From Actinopolymorpha pittospori (GTDB lineage: Bacteria; Actinomycetota; Actinomycetes; Propionibacteriales; Actinopolymorphaceae), in assembly GCF_014873875.1 (NCBI RefSeq), contig NZ_JADBEM010000001.1:8370001-8434000 (forward strand): 64,000 bases of DNA. The letters are read 5' to 3'. This document shows, one piece after another, positions 8,056 to 16,360 of the stretch. The notes beneath the pieces are model-generated. The model ran no database searches and was not told the DNA's origin. It was given only the letters and a program-made list of their open reading frames with translations. The position numbers and the translations under genes were made by a program. Numbering within the stretch: the stretch's first letter is position 1; each line of letters begins with the position of its first letter.

Positions 8056-9747
8056 TCAGACCTCGACGACCACCGGAATGATCATCGGGCGGCGGCGGTG
8101 GGTGTCACTGACCCACTTGCCGATGGTGCGCCGGATCAGCTGCTGGAGCTGGTAGGTGTCGTCGGTGCCCTCGCGGCCGGCACGGCCGAGCGCCTCCTCG
8201 ATCAACACCCGGGCCGGATCGAACACCGAGTCGTCCTCGGCGAACCCGCGCGCCTTGATCTCCGGACCACCGACCACCTTGCCGTTGACCGAGTCGACCA
8301 CCACGATGACGGAGATGAACCCCTCCTCACCGAGGATGCGCCGGTCCTTCAGCGAGGTCTCGGTGATGTCACCGACCGTGGAGCCGTCGACGTAGACGTA
8401 ACCACATTCGACCTTGCCTGCGACCCGCACGACACCGTCGATGAGGTCCACGACGATGCCGTCCTCGGCGACGACCACCCGGTCACGGCGGACGCCGGTC
8501 GAGACGGCCAGGTCGGCGTTGGCCCGCATGTGTCGGATCTCGCCGTGAACCGGCAACACGTTGCGCGGCTTCACGATGTTGTAGGCGTACAGCAGCTCAC
8601 CCGCTGACGCGTGGCCGGAGGTGTGGACCAACGCGTTGCCCTTGTGAACGACGTCGGCGCCCCAGCGGGCCAGGCCGTTGATGACCCGGAAGACGGCGTT
8701 CTCGTTGCCGGGGATCAGCGAGGATGCCAGCACCACCGTGTCGCCCGGCTCGATCCGGATCTGCGGATGGTCACGCGCGGCGATCCGCGACAGCGCGGAC
8801 AGCGGCTCGCCCTGCGACCCGGTCGAGATGAGCACCACCTCGTTGGGCTCGAACTTGTCCACCTCCCGAACGTCGACCACGGTGTTCGGCGGGACGCGCA
8901 GGAAGCCGAGGTCGCTCGCGACGCCCATGTTGCGCACCATCGAGCGACCCACGTAGGCGACCTTGCGGCCGTGCTCGACAGCGGCGTCCATCACCTGCTG
9001 CACACGGTGCACGTGCGAGGCGAAGCAGGCGACGATGATCCGGCGCTCGGCCCGGGCGAAGATCCGGTCGATCACCGGGGTGATGTCGCGCTCGGAGATG
9101 GTGAAGCCGGGCATCTCGGCGTTGGTCGAGTCGACCATGAAGAGGTCGATGCCCTCCTCGCCCAGCCGGGCGAACGCCCGCAGGTCGGTGAGCCGCCCGT
9201 CCAGCGGAAGCTGGTCCATCTTGAAGTCGCCGGTGTGCAGCACGGTCCCAGCCGCGGTGCGGATCGCCACCGCCAGCGCGTCCGGGATCGAGTGGTTGAC
9301 CGCGACGAACTCCAGGTCGAACGGGCCGAACTGCACCCGCTGACGTTCGCGGACGACGTTCTTCTGGACGTCCTTCAGCCGGTGCTCGCGAAGCTTCCCG
9401 TCCAGCAGCGCCAGGGTGAGCTGGGAGCCCACGAGCGGGATGTCGGGGCGTTCGCGCAGGAGGTACGGGACGGCGCCGATGTGGTCCTCGTGCCCGTGGG
9501 TCAGGACCAGCGCCTCGATGTCGCTGAGCCGATCCCGGATCGGCTCGAAGTCAGGCAGGATCAGGTCGACGCCCGGGTGCTTGTCCTCAGGGAAGAGCAC
9601 ACCACAGTCGACGATGAGCAACCGGCCCTCGTGTTCGAAGACCGTCATGTTGCGCCCGATCTCCCCCAGACCGCCGAGCGGGATCACCCGCAGGGCGCCG
9701 GGCGGGAGAGCGGAAGGGGCGGAGAGTTCGGGATGCGGATGACTCAT
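8056..9747 (-). CDS. rnj: ribonuclease J
   Basis: A 563-residue metallo-beta-lactamase/beta-CASP RNase that cuts mRNA internally and degrades from monophosphorylated 5' ends. Seen directly: the metal-binding motif HGHEDH at 84-89, FVAVNHSIPDA, HTGDFKMD, then the beta-CASP part (TNAEMPGFT, ACFASHVHRVQQ, STGSQGEP) and PVHGEIRH before the C-terminal domain. The ATG overlaps the dapA stop (ATGA), so the two are co-transcribed, as is usual in actinomycetes. The start at MSHPHP follows that overlap; the frame stays open upstream within dapA. Confidence 0.95.
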   Translation of the reverse strand: MSHPHPELSAPSALPPGALRVIPLGGLGEIGRNMTVFEHEGRLLIVDCGVLFPEDKHPGVDLILPDFEPIRDRLSDIEALVLTHGHEDHIGAVPYLLRERPDIPLVGSQLTLALLDGKLREHRLKDVQKNVVRERQRVQFGPFDLEFVAVNHSIPDALAVAIRTAAGTVLHTGDFKMDQLPLDGRLTDLRAFARLGEEGIDLFMVDSTNAEMPGFTISERDITPVIDRIFARAERRIIVACFASHVHRVQQVMDAAVEHGRKVAYVGRSMVRNMGVASDLGFLRVPPNTVVDVREVDKFEPNEVVLISTGSQGEPLSALSRIAARDHPQIRIEPGDTVVLASSLIPGNENAVFRVINGLARWGADVVHKGNALVHTSGHASAGELLYAYNIVKPRNVLPVHGEIRHMRANADLAVSTGVRRDRVVVAEDGIVVDLIDGVVRVAGKVECGYVYVDGSTVGDITETSLKDRRILGEEGFISVIVVVDSVNGKVVGGPEIKARGFAEDDSVFDPARVLIEEALGRAGREGTDDTYQLQQLIRRTIGKWVSDTHRRRPMIIPVVVEV

Positions 9748-10661
9748 GAGGTCAGTCCGGCCTCCTGCAGGTCCTCGCGAAGGCGACCTATCTGCTCCTC
9801 CGTGGCGGGAACCAGCGGTGGACGTACGGCTCGTGAGGGCAGGACGCCCAGCACTTCGAGCGCGGCCTTGGCCATGATCGCTCCTTGGGTACGGGTCATG
9901 ATCGCCTGGAACGCCGGCACCAGGCGACGATCGATCGAGCGCGCGGACGCGAGGTCGCCGGCGTCGACAGCGCGCACCATGTCGGCATAGTCCCGCGACG
10001 CGACGTGCGACACGACACTCACCACGCCGGCCGCACCGAGGGCGAGCAGCGCGAGGTTCCACTCGTCGGCACCGCTGTAGTAGGCGAGATCGGTCCGGGC
10101 CAGCACCTCGGTGGTCCCGGCGATCTCACCCTTCGCGTCCTTCACGGCGACGATCCGGTCGTGTTCGGCGAGCCGGATCAGCGTACTGGTCGCGAGAGCG
10201 GTGGCCGTTCGGCCCGGAATGTCGTACAACATCACGGGCAGTCCGGTGGAGTCCGCGACCGCCCGGAAGTGCGCCAGCAGGCCTTCCTGGGGTGGCTTGT
10301 TGTAGTAGGGCGTCACCACCAGCAGCCCGTGCGCGCCGGCCTTCTCCGCCTGCTCCGACAGTTCGATGGTGTGCCGGGTGTCGTTGGTGCCGGTCCCGGC
10401 GATCACGGCCGCGCGGTCACCGACCGCCTCCACCACGGCGCGGATCAGCGCCTCCTTCTCAGCGTCGGAGGTCGTGGGCGACTCACCGGTGGTGCCGCTG
10501 ATCACGAGCCCGTCGTTGCCGTTGTCGACAAGGTGGGTGGCGAGCCGCTGCGCGGCGGTGAGATCGACTTCACCGTCCGGCGTGAACGGCGTGACCATCG
10601 CGGTGAGGACGCGGCCGAAGGGCGCGTGGGTCGCGCCGGCAGGCGTTGAGCTAGGGGCCAT
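9744..10661 (-). CDS. dapA: 4-hydroxy-tetrahydrodipicolinate synthase
   Basis: A 305-residue true DapA that condenses pyruvate with aspartate semialdehyde at the first committed step of the lysine/diaminopimelate branch. All hallmark elements are present: AMVTPFTPDGEVD, the GTTGE loop at 56-60, catalytic Tyr in LYDIPGR (Y146) and Schiff-base lysine K174 in VAVKDAKG. Its partner dapB lies about 11 kb to the right. It is the first gene of a dapA-rnj transcript. A TAGCGT -10 box 8 bases before the ATG suggests a leaderless or nearly leaderless mRNA. Confidence 0.95.
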   Translation of the reverse strand: MAPSSTPAGATHAPFGRVLTAMVTPFTPDGEVDLTAAQRLATHLVDNGNDGLVISGTTGESPTTSDAEKEALIRAVVEAVGDRAAVIAGTGTNDTRHTIELSEQAEKAGAHGLLVVTPYYNKPPQEGLLAHFRAVADSTGLPVMLYDIPGRTATALATSTLIRLAEHDRIVAVKDAKGEIAGTTEVLARTDLAYYSGADEWNLALLALGAAGVVSVVSHVASRDYADMVRAVDAGDLASARSIDRRLVPAFQAIMTRTQGAIMAKAALEVLGVLPSRAVRPPLVPATEEQIGRLREDLQEAGLTS

Positions 10662-10669
10662 GAGACCTC

Positions 10670-10675
10670 ACGCTA
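10670..10675 (-). promoter_or_regulatory. -10 box of dapA (leaderless)
   Basis: Read on the minus strand, TAGCGT matches TANNNT and ends 8 bases before the dapA ATG. No ribosome-binding site fits in between, so transcription probably starts at or beside the start codon. The -35 is not clear. Confidence 0.4.
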
Positions 10676-10866
10676 CCGGTCCGCGGCCGGTCACCGGAGG
10701 CGGCTGGGCCACTGAGCGCCCACCCGTCCGTGCCGAAGCCGATCCGGCCGGAATGTTCCCGCCCGCGGAGCCCGCCGGCAGGAAATCTGCCGGTCCCGGT
10801 CGGAGCGGGGGCGGAGGTCACCCACACCCGGCCGAAAGTCGCTCCCGGAGCGGCCGCGATGTCGGG

Positions 10867-10872
10867 TAACCT
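10867..10872 (+). promoter_or_regulatory. -10 box for the threonine leader and thrS-like gene
   Basis: TAACCT ends 6 bases before the GTG of the Thr-rich leader peptide. This would place the first transcribed base close to the start codon, so the leader would be translated from the very 5' end. The upstream G+C-rich stretch shows no convincing -35. Confidence 0.45.
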
Positions 10873-10878
10873 CGACGC

Positions 10879-10971
10879 GTGAACCACGCGTCGGCCCAGT
10901 TCCACACGACGACGCCGTACGTCGCTTCCTCGCGACGCAGCGGCCTCGTCACATCGACCAACCGTCGATAA
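10879..10971 (+). CDS. threonine-rich leader peptide (attenuator peptide)
   Basis: A 30-codon frame from GTG to TAA, too short for usual gene callers. It contains a run of three ACG threonine codons at 10906-10914 (FHTTTPY) and two more threonine codons at 10951-10959 (VTSTN), five of 30 codons. It lies just 3' of a -10 box and ends 11 bases before a strong hairpin in the leader of a threonyl-tRNA synthetase gene. This is the arrangement of ribosome-mediated attenuation: stalling at Thr codons when charged tRNA-Thr is short would change downstream folding. The peptide itself is unlikely to have another role. Its translation is inferred, not shown. Confidence 0.65.
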   Translation: MNHASAQFHTTTPYVASSRRSGLVTSTNRR

Positions 10972-10981
10972 CGGCCGCGCG

Positions 10982-11046
10982 CGGCCCGGGAGCGATTCCC
11001 GGGCCGTAACCGCTTGGGGTCGCTCCCTTCGTTTCCGAAGAAGGAG
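10982..11046 (+). promoter_or_regulatory. attenuator with mutually exclusive hairpins before thrS-like gene
   Basis: Hairpin A is a perfect 10-bp stem (CGGCCCGGGA at 10982-10991 with 10997-11006, 5-base loop). The segment GGGAGCGA (10988-10995), part of that stem, is also exactly complementary to TCGCTCCC (11020-11027), giving a competing hairpin B. A small CTTCG/CGAAG hairpin (11027-11040) directly precedes the AAGGAG ribosome-binding site (11041-11046). The layout suits a switch set by a ribosome on the Thr leader. Whether it acts on termination or translation is not clear, as no U tract follows hairpin A. Confidence 0.6.
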
Positions 11047-11053
11047 AACCCCG

Positions 11054-12427
11054 ATGGTGTCTTTCCAGTCCCAGTCCTACGTGCCTCAGCCGGCCGCACC
11101 CCAGCCGGCCGCGCCCCAGCCGCCCGTGCCCCAGCCGCCCAACGTGGCACCGGACGCCGCGGCCTGCGCCGACGCCGATCCGCCCCACGAGAGTCCCCGC
11201 GACCACCGCCGCCTCGGCCGGGAGCTCAGGATCTTCGCCAGTGACGAGCTGGTCGGCGCCGGATTCCCGCTGTGGCTTCCAGACGGCGCCGCGATCATCG
11301 CCGAGCTGGAGCGCTACATCCTGCAGGCCGAACGCCGGATGGGCTACCGGCACGTGCGCACCCCTCCAGTCGGCAAGCGCGAGCTGTACGAGCGCTCGGG
11401 GCACTGGCAACACTTCGGGCCGGACATCTTCCCGCCGATCCCGGTCGGCGGCGACGAGCTCGTCCTCCGCCCCGTCATGTGCCCGCACCATGCGCTCGTC
11501 TACCGGTCCCGGCAACGCAGCCACCGCGAACTCCCCCTGCGGATCGGAGAGTTCGGCCCGATGTTTCGGATGGAGCGCTCCGGGGTGGTGGGTGGGCTGA
11601 CCCGGGTGCGCGGCATCACCCTCAACGACGCCCACGTCTTCTGTCCGCCGGAGCAGGCGGCGAACGAGGCGGCGCTGGTCCTGCGGATGATCGACGACGC
11701 GTACGCCGCACTCGGAATCGAGGCCGCCTACCACCGGCTCTCCCTGCGCGGCCCAGCCGAGGCGGGGAAGTCCTACGCAGGCACCGAGGCGATGTGGCAG
11801 GAGGCCGAGGCCATCCTGCGGGACGCACTGGCCCAGCACGGCGTGGCGTTCCAGGAGGCTGCCGGGGAGGCCGCGTTCTACGGCCCGAAGATCGACATCC
11901 AGGTGTACGACGCGCAGGGTCGGGAGTTCACCCTCTCCACCGTGCAGGTCGATCTCTACCAGCCGGAGCAGTTCGATCTCGAGTACGTCGCATCGGACGG
12001 CGGCCGGCGCCGACCGGCCATGGTGCACCGGAGCGTGCTCGCGTCCATGGAACGCATGGTCGCCTACCTGCTCGAGGCGTACGCCGGCGCGCTGCCGCCC
12101 TGGCTCGCGCCCGTGCAGGTGCTCGTGATCCCGGTCGGGTCCGAGCAGGCCGACGCGGCGTGGGAGCTGGCCGGGCAGGCGGAGGCGGCCGGACTCAGGG
12201 TCGAGGTCGACGACCGGGACGAGACCCTCGGCGCCCGGATCCGGGCAGCCCAGCCGCGCCGGGCCCCCTACGTCGTGGTCGTCGGGCCGCGCGAGGCCGA
12301 CGCGGGAGCGGTCGCGGTACGCCTTCGCGGCGGTCGGCAACTTCCCCCGATGCCGAGGGAGGAGTTCCTCCGTCGGGTGCGGGCGGGCGTGGATGCCCGG
12401 CAGCGGGACGTCGCGCTGGACGGGTGA
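11054..12427 (+). CDS. thrS: threonyl-tRNA synthetase lacking TGS and editing domains
   Basis: A 457-residue class II synthetase against about 640-680 for full ThrRS. After a Pro/Gln-rich disordered N-terminus (repeated PQPAA/PQPPV units) it goes straight to the catalytic core. Zn ligands appear intact: C143 (MCPHH), H194 (NDAHVFC) and H325 (VHRSVLASMER, motif 3). Motif 2 is FRMERSG and FYGPKIDIQV is typical. The C-terminal anticodon-binding domain is present (VLVIPVGSEQADAAW). With no N-terminal editing domain it cannot clear Ser-tRNA-Thr in cis. It probably works as a second, inducible or inhibitor-tolerant ThrRS beside a full-length one outside the window. AAGGAG sits 7 bases before the ATG. 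Confidence 0.88.
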   Translation: MVSFQSQSYVPQPAAPQPAAPQPPVPQPPNVAPDAAACADADPPHESPRDHRRLGRELRIFASDELVGAGFPLWLPDGAAIIAELERYILQAERRMGYRHVRTPPVGKRELYERSGHWQHFGPDIFPPIPVGGDELVLRPVMCPHHALVYRSRQRSHRELPLRIGEFGPMFRMERSGVVGGLTRVRGITLNDAHVFCPPEQAANEAALVLRMIDDAYAALGIEAAYHRLSLRGPAEAGKSYAGTEAMWQEAEAILRDALAQHGVAFQEAAGEAAFYGPKIDIQVYDAQGREFTLSTVQVDLYQPEQFDLEYVASDGGRRRPAMVHRSVLASMERMVAYLLEAYAGALPPWLAPVQVLVIPVGSEQADAAWELAGQAEAAGLRVEVDDRDETLGARIRAAQPRRAPYVVVVGPREADAGAVAVRLRGGRQLPPMPREEFLRRVRAGVDARQRDVALDG

Positions 12428-12442
12428 CAGGGCCTGAACGAT

Positions 12443-12500
12443 CGAGGTCCGGGAAACCGGTCACGGGCGGATGCTCCGATGACCGGTTTCCCCGACCTCG
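12443..12500. terminator. long bidirectional terminator hairpin
   Basis: Two 21-base arms (12443-12463 and 12480-12500) pair with a single mismatch around a 16-base loop, between the convergent thrS-like and thyX genes. The stem includes an AAACCGGT/ACCGGTTT segment. Either transcript could end here. Confidence 0.8.
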
Positions 12501-12517
12501 TCAGTGGGCTCCGCGGG

Positions 12518-13303
12518 TCAGGGCGCGACTCGGCCGTTTCGCTGGAACGCCGCGTGACTGACGGGCATCAGCTCCGCCCAGGCGGCCTCCATCTGCTCCG
12601 CCACCATCTCGATCTCTCGTTGCGGATAGGACGGGTAGGTCGACTCGTCGTTCCGGACGCGCAGGGACAGGAAGTTCATCAGCGAGCGGGCGTTGACGGT
12701 GACGTAGGCCGAGGAGTAGATCGTGAGCGGCAGGACGATCCGGGCCACCTCGCGCGCGATGCCGGCGTCGAGCATCCGCTGGTAGGCGGCGTAGGCCTCG
12801 ACGCACTGGTGCCGGGTCTCCTCCTCGACCAGCTTGTGCTGGTCGGGCGTACCGTCCAGGAACTGGTAGTGGCCGGGCTTGCCCTCCTGCACCAACTGCC
12901 GGTCCGGTCCGGGCACGTAGAACACCGGACGCAGTTCGCGATAGCGCCCGGACTCCTCGTTGTAGGAGGCCATCCGGTGCCGCATCAGCTCACGGAAGAC
13001 GAAGATCGGCGCCTGGACGTAGAACGTCATCGAGTTGTGCTCGAACGGGCTCCCGTGCCGGGACCGCATCAGGTAGTTGACCAGGCCCTTGGAGCGTTCG
13101 GCATCTCCCTCGACGTCTTCGAGGGACTGCTCACCCTTGGTCGAGACCCGGGCGGCGAAGAGGACGTCGGCGTCCCGCGCGGCCGACCGGACCAACTCGA
13201 CCGTGACGTCGTCGCGGAACTCCGCCGCGCCCTCGCGTGGGTCGACGGGGGTGTCCCCGTGTGTGCCGTCGTGCCCGCCGGACGACGCCGTTGCACCGCT
13301 CAT
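12518..13303 (-). CDS. thyX: FAD-dependent thymidylate synthase
   Basis: A 261-residue ThyX, making dTMP from dUMP with methylene-tetrahydrofolate and reduced FAD. The diagnostic ThyX motif RHRMASYNEESGRY lies at 108-121, preceded by HGSPFEHNSM. The ATG at 13303 is preferred over a GTG at 13327 because GGAGG stands 6 bases before it. thyX close to dapA is usual in actinomycetes, though here the thrS-like gene separates the two. The first 30 residues are Gly/Thr/Asp-rich and probably disordered. Confidence 0.95.
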   Translation of the reverse strand: MSGATASSGGHDGTHGDTPVDPREGAAEFRDDVTVELVRSAARDADVLFAARVSTKGEQSLEDVEGDAERSKGLVNYLMRSRHGSPFEHNSMTFYVQAPIFVFRELMRHRMASYNEESGRYRELRPVFYVPGPDRQLVQEGKPGHYQFLDGTPDQHKLVEEETRHQCVEAYAAYQRMLDAGIAREVARIVLPLTIYSSAYVTVNARSLMNFLSLRVRNDESTYPSYPQREIEMVAEQMEAAWAELMPVSHAAFQRNGRVAP

Positions 13304-13426
13304 CTCTTGCCTCCAACCACGTACCACTGCCGTTAGCGCAAGCCAGCCTAGACCGGGCCACCCCCCGTCCCGCGACCAGCGGGACCGGCGCGCGGGAGCG
13401 AGCGGGAGGGAGCACCGCGGAGAGCC

Positions 13427-14647
13427 TTACCGGCGGGTGCTCCCGCCCGCGAGCTCGGCGACGCCCTCGAGCAGTCGGTCGACGTCGGACCGGTTGTTGT
13501 AGTGGACCAGGCCGGCCCGGACGGCGCCACCGCTCTCGCGCAGGCCGAGGACCCCCGCGAGCTCCCAGGCGTAGCTCGTGCCGTTCCACACGTTGACCCG
13601 CCGGTCCGCGAGATGCGCCGCCACCGCGCGTGGCGTGTGTCCGACGACCGTGAAGTAGGCCGTGGCCGTGCGTCGTGCCGCCTTGCCGTACGTCGTCACG
13701 TGCGCCATGCCGTCCAGACCACCGAGCAGTACGTCGAAGAGGCTGTCCTCATAGGCCTCGACCGCCGCCATGGAGGCGAGCAGCCGGGAGCGCCGGGAAC
13801 CAGACGCCGAGGCGTCCAGACCGGCGAGGTGTTCGACCGCCGCCGTGACGCCGGCCAGGTCGGCGAAGGGCAGCGTGCCCGTCTCGAACCGACCCGGCAC
13901 CTCGTCGGGCGCGGGGGTCAGCTTGTCGGGCCGTAGCCCCTCCAGCGCGACCGGATCGGCCACGACGGTGCCGATGTGTGGCCCGGACCACTTGTAGGCG
14001 CTCGTGGCGTAGAAGTCGGCGCCGAGGCCGCGCAGGTCGATCGGACCGTGCGGGGTGGCGTGCACCCCGTCGACGTAGGTCAGCGCACCGACGGCATGGG
14101 CACGCGCGGCGATCGCCGCGACGTCCGGCCTGGTGCCGATGATGTTGCTCGCCGCTGTCACGGCCACGAACCGGGTCCGCGCGCCCAGGAGGTCGTCGTA
14201 CTGCTCGACGGGCAGCTCCCCCGTCGCCGCGTCGACCTCGGCCCAGCGCACCGTGGCGCCGGCCCGCTGGGCCGCCTGCACCCAGGGCCGGACGTTGGCA
14301 TCGTGGTCGAGCCGGGAGACGACGATCTCGTCGCCAGGTCCCCACTGGGCGGACAGGGCGGAGGCGAGTCGGTAGGTGAGCGTCGTCATGGAGGGGCCGA
14401 GCACGACACCCTCCGGCTCACCGCCGACGAGGTCGGCGACCGCTCGGCGACATTCCGCGACGATCCCGTCGGAACGCCGGCTCGCGGCGAACGCGCCACC
14501 CACGTTGCCGATGCCCAGCCGGTAGGCGTCGGCGATAGCGTCGATCACCGTCTGCGGCACCTGGGTGCCGGCGGCGCCGTCGAGATAGGCGTGCCCGTCC
14601 GCCAGTGCTGGATACGCCGCGCGCACCCCATCCATGTCATAAGCCAC
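13427..14647 (-). CDS. cysteine desulfurase-like PLP enzyme, no active-site cysteine
   Basis: A 406-residue class V aminotransferase fold. PLP ligands are visible: D193 and H196 in YVDGVHATPHG and K219 in SAYKWSGPHIG. It matches the cysteine-desulfurase-like subgroup (VC1184 type). The loop that carries the catalytic cysteine in IscS/SufS reads VWNGTSYAWELAG here, and the only cysteine seen in the protein is C66, far from that loop. It is therefore probably not a sulfur donor for Fe-S assembly; a related lyase or aminotransferase reaction is more likely. It is transcribed alone, 70 bases after the end of paaE in the other gene's upstream direction. Confidence 0.85.
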   Translation of the reverse strand: MAYDMDGVRAAYPALADGHAYLDGAAGTQVPQTVIDAIADAYRLGIGNVGGAFAASRRSDGIVAECRRAVADLVGGEPEGVVLGPSMTTLTYRLASALSAQWGPGDEIVVSRLDHDANVRPWVQAAQRAGATVRWAEVDAATGELPVEQYDDLLGARTRFVAVTAASNIIGTRPDVAAIAARAHAVGALTYVDGVHATPHGPIDLRGLGADFYATSAYKWSGPHIGTVVADPVALEGLRPDKLTPAPDEVPGRFETGTLPFADLAGVTAAVEHLAGLDASASGSRRSRLLASMAAVEAYEDSLFDVLLGGLDGMAHVTTYGKAARRTATAYFTVVGHTPRAVAAHLADRRVNVWNGTSYAWELAGVLGLRESGGAVRAGLVHYNNRSDVDRLLEGVAELAGGSTRR

Positions 14648-14720
14648 GCACCCACCGTAGCGGCGGGCGGGACGTTTCCGATTCGGATCCGCCCGTTTTC
14701 GGCGGTATTACCGATGAATC

Positions 14721-15875
14721 TCAGGCGTCGTAGTCGACCACGAGCCGGTCACTGGTCGGATGTGCCTGGCAGGTGAGGACGTAGCCACGTGCGACCTCCT
14801 CGGGCTCGAGCGCGTAGCACTGGTCCATGGTCACCGAACCCTCCAGCACGCGGGCCCGGCACGTCCCGCACACGCCAGCCCGGCAGGCGAACGGCGCGTC
14901 CCGGCGTACGCCCAGAACCCCTTCCAGTACGGGCGGCCCGTCGTGGGCGAGCCGGAACGTCGAGCGCCGCCCGTCCATCAGGACCGACACCTCGCAACCC
15001 CCCGTGGGTCCCGGTCCGGCGGGCTCGAGACGTTCGGTGGGCAGCGGCGTCCCGACGTGGAACAGCTCCGAATGCACGTGCTGGCGTGGGACGCCCGCCG
15101 CGCGCAGCACCCCGCGTACGTCCTCGACCATGCCGAGCGGGCCGCAGAGGTACCAGGCGTCCACGGTGGCCACCGGTAACAGGGTGTCAAGGAACTCCTG
15201 CGTCTTCGCGGCGTCGAGGCGGCCGCCGAGCAGCGCGATCTCCGGAGTCTCCCTGGACAGCACGTGAACAAGATGGAAACGATCGGGGTGGCGATCCTTC
15301 AGGTCGGCGAGTTCCTCGACGAACATCACCGATCCGCTGGTCCGGTTGCCGTAGAGCAAGGTGACCTTGCTCTCCGGCTCCACGTCGAGGACACTCGCCG
15401 CCATCGACAGGATCGGCGTGATGCCGCTACCCGCGGCGACGAACGCGAGGTGTCGCGCGGCGCCGGGGTCGGGCACGATCGCGAACCGTCCGGTCGGTGT
15501 CATCACGGCCAGGTCGTCACCGATCCGCATGCCCGAGAGCGCGTACGCCGAGAAGCCACCGCCCACGACCCGCTTCACACCGATCCGCAGCGCCGTCGGA
15601 GCCTCGGGCCGCCAGGCCGTGCAGATGGAGTAGTTGCGCCTGGTGTCGTCACCCGCGCGGCGGGTCTGGACGCTCACGTGCTGACCCGGAACGAAGCGGT
15701 AGGCCTCGGCGAGATCGGGCGGTACCGCGAGGGTGACCGCCACCGCGTCGTCGGTCAGGTGGTCGATCCCGGCCACCCGGAGCGAGTGGACGACCGCGTG
15801 CCGGCGGGCCGACGCCGCGGGCGCGACGGCGACGTCGGGCGTCCCGGTCGTCTCCGCGGGCACCGGTGCGCTCAT
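14721..15875 (-). CDS. paaE: phenylacetyl-CoA epoxidase reductase subunit
   Basis: A 384-residue oxidoreductase that passes electrons from NADPH to the PaaA di-iron centre. The N-terminal ferredoxin-reductase part has the FAD motif RRNYSIC (79-85) and the nucleotide-binding GSGITPI. The C-terminal part is a plant-type 2Fe-2S ferredoxin with CRAGVCGTCRARV and a later single Cys in YVLTCQAHP. The ATG shares a base with the paaD stop (TGATG). It is the last gene of paaABCDE. Residues 1-25 are Ala/Pro-rich and not part of the fold. Confidence 0.93.
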   Translation of the reverse strand: MSAPVPAETTGTPDVAVAPAASARRHAVVHSLRVAGIDHLTDDAVAVTLAVPPDLAEAYRFVPGQHVSVQTRRAGDDTRRNYSICTAWRPEAPTALRIGVKRVVGGGFSAYALSGMRIGDDLAVMTPTGRFAIVPDPGAARHLAFVAAGSGITPILSMAASVLDVEPESKVTLLYGNRTSGSVMFVEELADLKDRHPDRFHLVHVLSRETPEIALLGGRLDAAKTQEFLDTLLPVATVDAWYLCGPLGMVEDVRGVLRAAGVPRQHVHSELFHVGTPLPTERLEPAGPGPTGGCEVSVLMDGRRSTFRLAHDGPPVLEGVLGVRRDAPFACRAGVCGTCRARVLEGSVTMDQCYALEPEEVARGYVLTCQAHPTSDRLVVDYDA

Positions 15876-16360
15876 CACAGGGCCTTGACGTACTCGAAGG
15901 GCTCGAGGCAGGCGGTGCAACGCCGCAACGACGTGCACGGCGTCGGACCGAACCCGCTCAGCTCCTCCGTGGCGAGCGACCCGCACCGCGGGCACCGGAC
16001 GGAGAGTTCGACCGCGACCGGCCCACCGGCCCGGGGTGTCGGCGGGGCGATACCGGCCCGCGACAGCTTTGCCCGACCGCCGGCGCTGATCCACTCCGAG
16101 CTCCACGCCGGCGCGAGCACGATCCGCACGACGACCTCCCTCGCGCCGCTCTCGCGTAGGGCCGCCGTGACGTCGGCGCGGATCGCTTCCAGGGCAGGGC
16201 ATCCGGCGTAGGTCGGCGTGAGGTCGACCTCGACGGTGCCGGCCTCACGCACGCGCACATCGCGCAGGATCCCGAGTTCGGCGATGGTGAGGACCGGCAG
16301 CTCGGGGTCGGCGACGGTGGCCGCCACGGCGTAGGCGTCGTCTTTCGTCAACGTCACCAT
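15875..16360 (-). CDS. paaD: phenylacetyl-CoA epoxidase assembly protein
   Basis: A 161-residue PaaD. The first part is a DUF59/MIP18-type domain (VADPELPVLTIAELGILRDV, TPTYAGCPALEAI), and the C-terminus has two CxxC pairs (CPRCGS and CTACLEPFEY) that could bind zinc or help place an Fe-S cluster. PaaD is needed for the epoxidase but is not a stable subunit. The start overlaps paaC by 7 bases. Confidence 0.92.
   Translation of the reverse strand: MVTLTKDDAYAVAATVADPELPVLTIAELGILRDVRVREAGTVEVDLTPTYAGCPALEAIRADVTAALRESGAREVVVRIVLAPAWSSEWISAGGRAKLSRAGIAPPTPRAGGPVAVELSVRCPRCGSLATEELSGFGPTPCTSLRRCTACLEPFEYVKAL

Noticed and set aside
10651..10905. An 84-codon minus-strand frame between dapA and the Thr leader
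   Set aside because: It overlaps dapA and both promoters and has no gene-like features.
10949..12340. A 463-codon minus-strand frame opposite the thrS-like gene
   Set aside because: No conserved motifs, whereas the plus strand carries all ThrRS signatures.
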